Assembly (NCBI GenBank): GCA_013396655.1
Contig: WBMV01005075.1
Span: 341,811-405,810 of the forward strand
Length of the DNA: 64,000 nucleotides
Direction of reading: 5' to 3'
DNA from: Campylorhamphus procurvoides
Taxonomy: Eukaryota > Chordata > Aves > Passeriformes > Dendrocolaptidae
How positions within the stretch are numbered: position 1 is the stretch's first letter; each line of letters opens with the position of its first letter. Shown here in pieces: positions 60,701 to 64,000 of the stretch. Under the pieces are notes generated by a model. It did not search any database. It saw nothing but the letters and a program-made list of their open reading frames with translations, and had not been told where the DNA came from. The translations under genes were made by a program, and so were the position numbers.

Positions 60701-62395
60701 ATTGGTGACCTTACTGAGCTCTTCAAGTTTGTTAAGCAGGAAGTGGTTGTGTTGGAGGAAAATACTTTCCTTAATTACTGTAATTTTTATTTCAAAGAAC
60801 AGTTTTCAAAGGATTTTAGACTAGTCTAAGCTCAACTAAGGATTTGGGGAAGAGGAGTAAATAGCTGTGCTGGGACTCCCACGAAGCTCAATGTAGGAGA
60901 AAATGGTGAACCTACCTCAGAGAATGAAGCAGGATAGGTGGGTCTGATCAAAATAAAGCTGTAATATTTGGCCAGTGATGCTAAATTGATATTTGCCCCC
61001 AGGAAAATTAAACCCTTACAGATCAAAACCCATTTATTTGAAAACTCACAGACATTTTGACCATGGGTCCCATGACAGTTGCGGGGTGGCTGAGGACAGG
61101 TTGTCCTCCTTTCGAAGGGTATTTCAATTTGCCCTTGAAATATCAGCCCAGCAGCCTTCCACTGAGCACCAAGCACAGCAACCTATGCTGCTCTTCACCA
61201 CAACGAATATTTATTTAATTGTTAAGTCCAGGGAGCATGCTTATTAGCTTGGCAAGAATGAACAGTGACTTCATAAGAAGGATTTAAAGAGCTTTTTATT
61301 TTTCTTTGTTAATTAATGTTTTTCTGTAGCATTTTCAGCTTATTTTCTTTATTTTCAAAAGCTATGTGACCTAAAATTGTATCATGGGGGAAAAAACCAA
61401 ATGGGTTTTACTTCCTTTTAGCTAAGCAGATCCTGGCACTCAGGTCTGCTAATTTGTATGGAATCGTAACAATCAGAAATGAGAAAGACATGTTAGTCCT
61501 TCTAGTGAAGGATTGTTCTTTTCTTATAGACACCATTCTTTTTGTAGATTAGTTTTATATGACTGTTGGTAAGACCAATAATATTCAAGAGTATATTGTT
61601 TATGATGTATAATTTTAAAGACAACTGTATAGATGGTTGTAAGATCAAAGTCAGTGTCATTCATCTTCCAAAGGTCTCAGTACCAGAACTCTTCATTTAA
61701 ATCGAGAAGTGGATCTGAGCATAAAGTGTTTAGTTGCCTATAATGCACTTAGAAATAATTTTGCACTGGTTTTGAAAGGGCCTTGGTTGAAGTGGAAATC
61801 TTGCGTCCCTCACTACATCTGCTGATGGCCCCTAAAATCTGTGGCTCCTGCAGGTCAGGGACTGCAACAGAGAAGCTGCTTTTAGCACATGTTATTTAGT
61901 AATGTAATATCTTACACAAAGGCCAGTTATTCAAGCTGTAAATGGAAGAACCGAATTGCCCCATAAATTTGAGGCTTATTGATGTGAGTTGCTTCTAATA
62001 TTTCTATAGGGAAAAATCCACTTATTGATCACTCGGGGCACTGTCTTACTTCTGACATTAATTTAGTTGTAGATTAGGTTGGAATGTATTACTTTCATAA
62101 AGATCCTGAGTGGTTGGAGTCATGCAGTGAAACTGAAGCACAAATACCAGCAGACTGTATGGCTCGTGACACTGCCTGAAATAGCAAGCAGCACCAGTGA
62201 GCTGGCATGCTTTCAGTTCAGCTTCCACTGAGAAAGCTTATTACAATAACAAACAACAGGTAGGGCTTCAACAAAATAGGTCTCTTATTCAAGCTGCTAA
62301 GGGATCATCTGCAAAAGTCTCCCTCTAGGTGCTTTAGGATGAGTAAGGAGGCTTCAGCAATAGATTTGGGCTAGTTTATGTCCAGCACTGGAATA
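57721..62395. other. unique non-coding sequence
   Basis: No interspersed repeat, RNA gene or supported exon. About 60,440-60,760 (GGCATTGATCGGGTGG ... TAAATGGGAAATG) looks like conserved non-coding DNA, but I can name no specific function. Confidence 0.4.
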
Positions 62396-62397
62396 GG

Positions 62398-63251
62398 TGT
62401 CGCAAGGGATTAAGGTGTCACACACAGAGCAAGTATGTGAAGCCAGCTATGATCTTGGTGATTTGACTAGACTCCAGGTGCCCACCAAGCTCTTCTATCA
62501 ACTCCCTCCTGAGCTGGACCGAGGACAGAAGATAAACCCCTTTTCCTGGGCAGCACAGGGGTATGGGAAATGCCGGGGTTCTGGTCAGTTCATCACACTT
62601 TGTCTCTGCTGCTTCTTCCTCTGTTCACTCTTCTCTTGTTCCATCATGAAGTCCCTCCCATGGGAAATAGTCCTCCATGAACTTCTTCGAGTTCTGGGCT
62701 GGAGTTCTTCACAAAGTACTTTAATGTGGGTCCCCTCCACAGGGTGCAGTCCTTCAGGAACAAGATGGTCCAGCGTGGGACCCCCATGGGGTCCTCAGTC
62801 CTGTCAGCAAACCTGCTCCAGTGTGAGCTGCTCTCTCCACTGTTCCGCAGGTTCTGCCAGGAGCCAGTTCCAGTGTGGGCTTTCCACAGCATCACAGACT
62901 CTTTTGGGTGTGTCTACCTGCACCACCATAGCCTGCACTACAGGCTGCAGGGAAACCTATGCTCTGGTGCCTCTCCCTCCTTCTTCACTGACCTTGGTGT
63001 CTGCAAGGCTGTTACTCTCACAGCTTCTCTGTCTGGCTGCAGTTGCACAGCAGTTTTTATCCCTTCTTAACTGTCTTAACCCAAAGGTGGCATCACCATT
63101 GCTCATGGGCTTGTTTTGGTCACTGGTGGTTCTGTGCTGAAACCTGCTGGAACTGGCTCTGTCTGATAAGGGGAAGCTTTCGGCAGCTTTTCAGAGCAGC
63201 CACCCCTGTAGCCTCCCCACTACCAAAACCTTGCCATGCAAACCCCATACA
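62398..63251 (-). mobile_element. solo LTR of an avian endogenous retrovirus, minus strand
   Basis: On the minus strand the element starts TGTATGGGGTTTGCATGGCA at 63,251 and continues AGGTTTTGGTAGTGGGG, the known 5' text of an abundant bird LTR. Further in are AAGAAGGGATAAAAAC, then degenerate sub-repeats based on CCCACACTGGA (near 62,730-62,890) and a purine-rich GAACAAGAGAAGAGTGAACA. The 3' boundary near 62,398 (TGTCG on the plus strand) is a guess. No gag, pol or env remnant and no polypurine tract adjoin the start, so it is a solo LTR. A 247-codon open frame on the plus strand (62,397-63,140) is antisense to it and not a gene. Confidence 0.75.
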
Positions 63252-64000
63252 GTGGGAAGTATTAGCATTGTCCAGGAAAGCTATCAGTGGCAGAACAGAT
63301 CTCCTTAGAGAGGTCAGAGGGAAAGGGCAGAGTAAAATGAAGGCCATTTTGCTGTATTAGCTGGAATCTGTGACTGTGCTAGGATGGCAGGAGTGGAGAG
63401 TGGAGTGCTCCTGCGTTTGGTCAGTGTCTCCTAAATCTTGATGACAAATCTGCTTTGCTAGAGTCCTATGAGAAATGCTGATAAGCATTCTCAGTGTAGC
63501 AGTAGGTGCCAGCATCCTCTTTTGTATTCCCTGTACTGGTTCTGGTTTACTGAGAAATGAGACAGCATCTTTGGTTTGATCCATCCTGCACACATAAAGG
63601 AAGGGCAGATCTCCCAAAGTCCACTGCAGCGTGATAGATGACACATGCTTCTTTTCCCCTCTGATGATGAAAGGTTCCTCTCTTAACAAATTGAAAACAT
63701 TACCTTCTGCTCTCTGGAGTGGGAGAGTTGATTCCATTAGCTCTGCTGTTTCTAACAGAGGTCCTCCAAATCCTGCAGGAGCAGGATCATGAACTTGAAG
63801 GCAATTGCATGGACTCTTGTTCAGCTTCTTTTGGTCATACCTGAGATTTTGGCATCTGTCTTGCATGTTGGAAAGGTTTAACTGGCAGATAATAAATGGG
63901 TGTTTGGTGAGAAAGGTACAAACAGAGAAATAGGATTAATTTCTGACTTTTGCCTGCGGTCTCTTTGCGCTGAAGATTGTAAATGCAATAAGGCTATATT
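63252..64000. other. unique sequence with a 169-codon minus-strand open frame
   Basis: The minus-strand frame 63,866-63,357 starts MQDRCQNLRYDQKK and stays open for 169 codons just outside the LTR. It has no recognised domain and no obvious retroviral motif. It may be chance, an old retrocopy or an exon. No repeat boundary is seen in the rest. Confidence 0.3.

Noticed and set aside
62397..63140. 247-codon plus-strand open frame, the longest in the window
   Set aside because: It runs antisense through a recognisable ERV LTR of GC-rich, sub-repeated sequence, and its protein matches no family I know.
1..64000. CRISPR arrays, bacterial operons, rRNA and tRNA genes
   Set aside because: No regularly spaced direct repeats, ribosome-binding-site/ORF chains or conserved RNA sequence motifs were seen. 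The repeat content is vertebrate.

Overview
This window is vertebrate nuclear DNA, most likely from a bird. It is A+T-rich by eye, has no closely packed long open frames, and carries interspersed repeats typical of birds. These are two CR1 LINE 3' ends close to the family's usual text (22,268-22,570 and 25,405-25,677) and LTRs that look like avian endogenous-retrovirus LTRs. The base at 16,878 is an N, so this is a draft assembly. I recognise no gene by name and see no prokaryotic operon, CRISPR array, tRNA or rRNA. The window is best read as intergenic or deep intronic sequence.

Layout. 1-2,040 is unique sequence with one splice-bounded candidate exon on the minus strand. 2,051-2,180 is a short degenerate tandem repeat next to a probable solo LTR ending at 2,799. 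4,870-5,221 is a second LTR-like block. 5,222-9,730 is unique apart from a modest GC-rich patch at 8,761-9,180. 9,735-9,905 looks like a very old amniote CR1 fossil. 9,906-22,267 is unique, with T/G-rich low-complexity runs at 16.8 kb and 17.55 kb. Two CR1 fragments and a GGGGA purine run lie between 22.3 and 25.7 kb. 25.7-62.4 kb is almost repeat-free. It holds several stretches that look like conserved non-coding DNA (44.75-45.29, 47.15-47.51, 49.69-50.04 kb), a T/G-rich run at 56.03 kb and a CpG-elevated block at 57.35-57.72 kb. About 62.4-63.25 kb is a minus-strand ERV LTR, the clearest large mobile element here.

Several short segments are bounded by good splice consensus and open in at least one frame (minus: 550-627, 10,018-10,146, 25,146-25,193, 28,375-28,440, 33,070-33,133; plus: 17,277-17,336). 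At 20-40 codons, an open frame is expected often by chance, so all are leads, not genes. If the minus-strand ones are real, they could be exons of one large gene with long introns, but neither reading phase nor protein identity proves this. I found no convincing novel system. The points most worth checking are the possible enhancers, the ancient repeat fossils and the minus-strand candidate exons.
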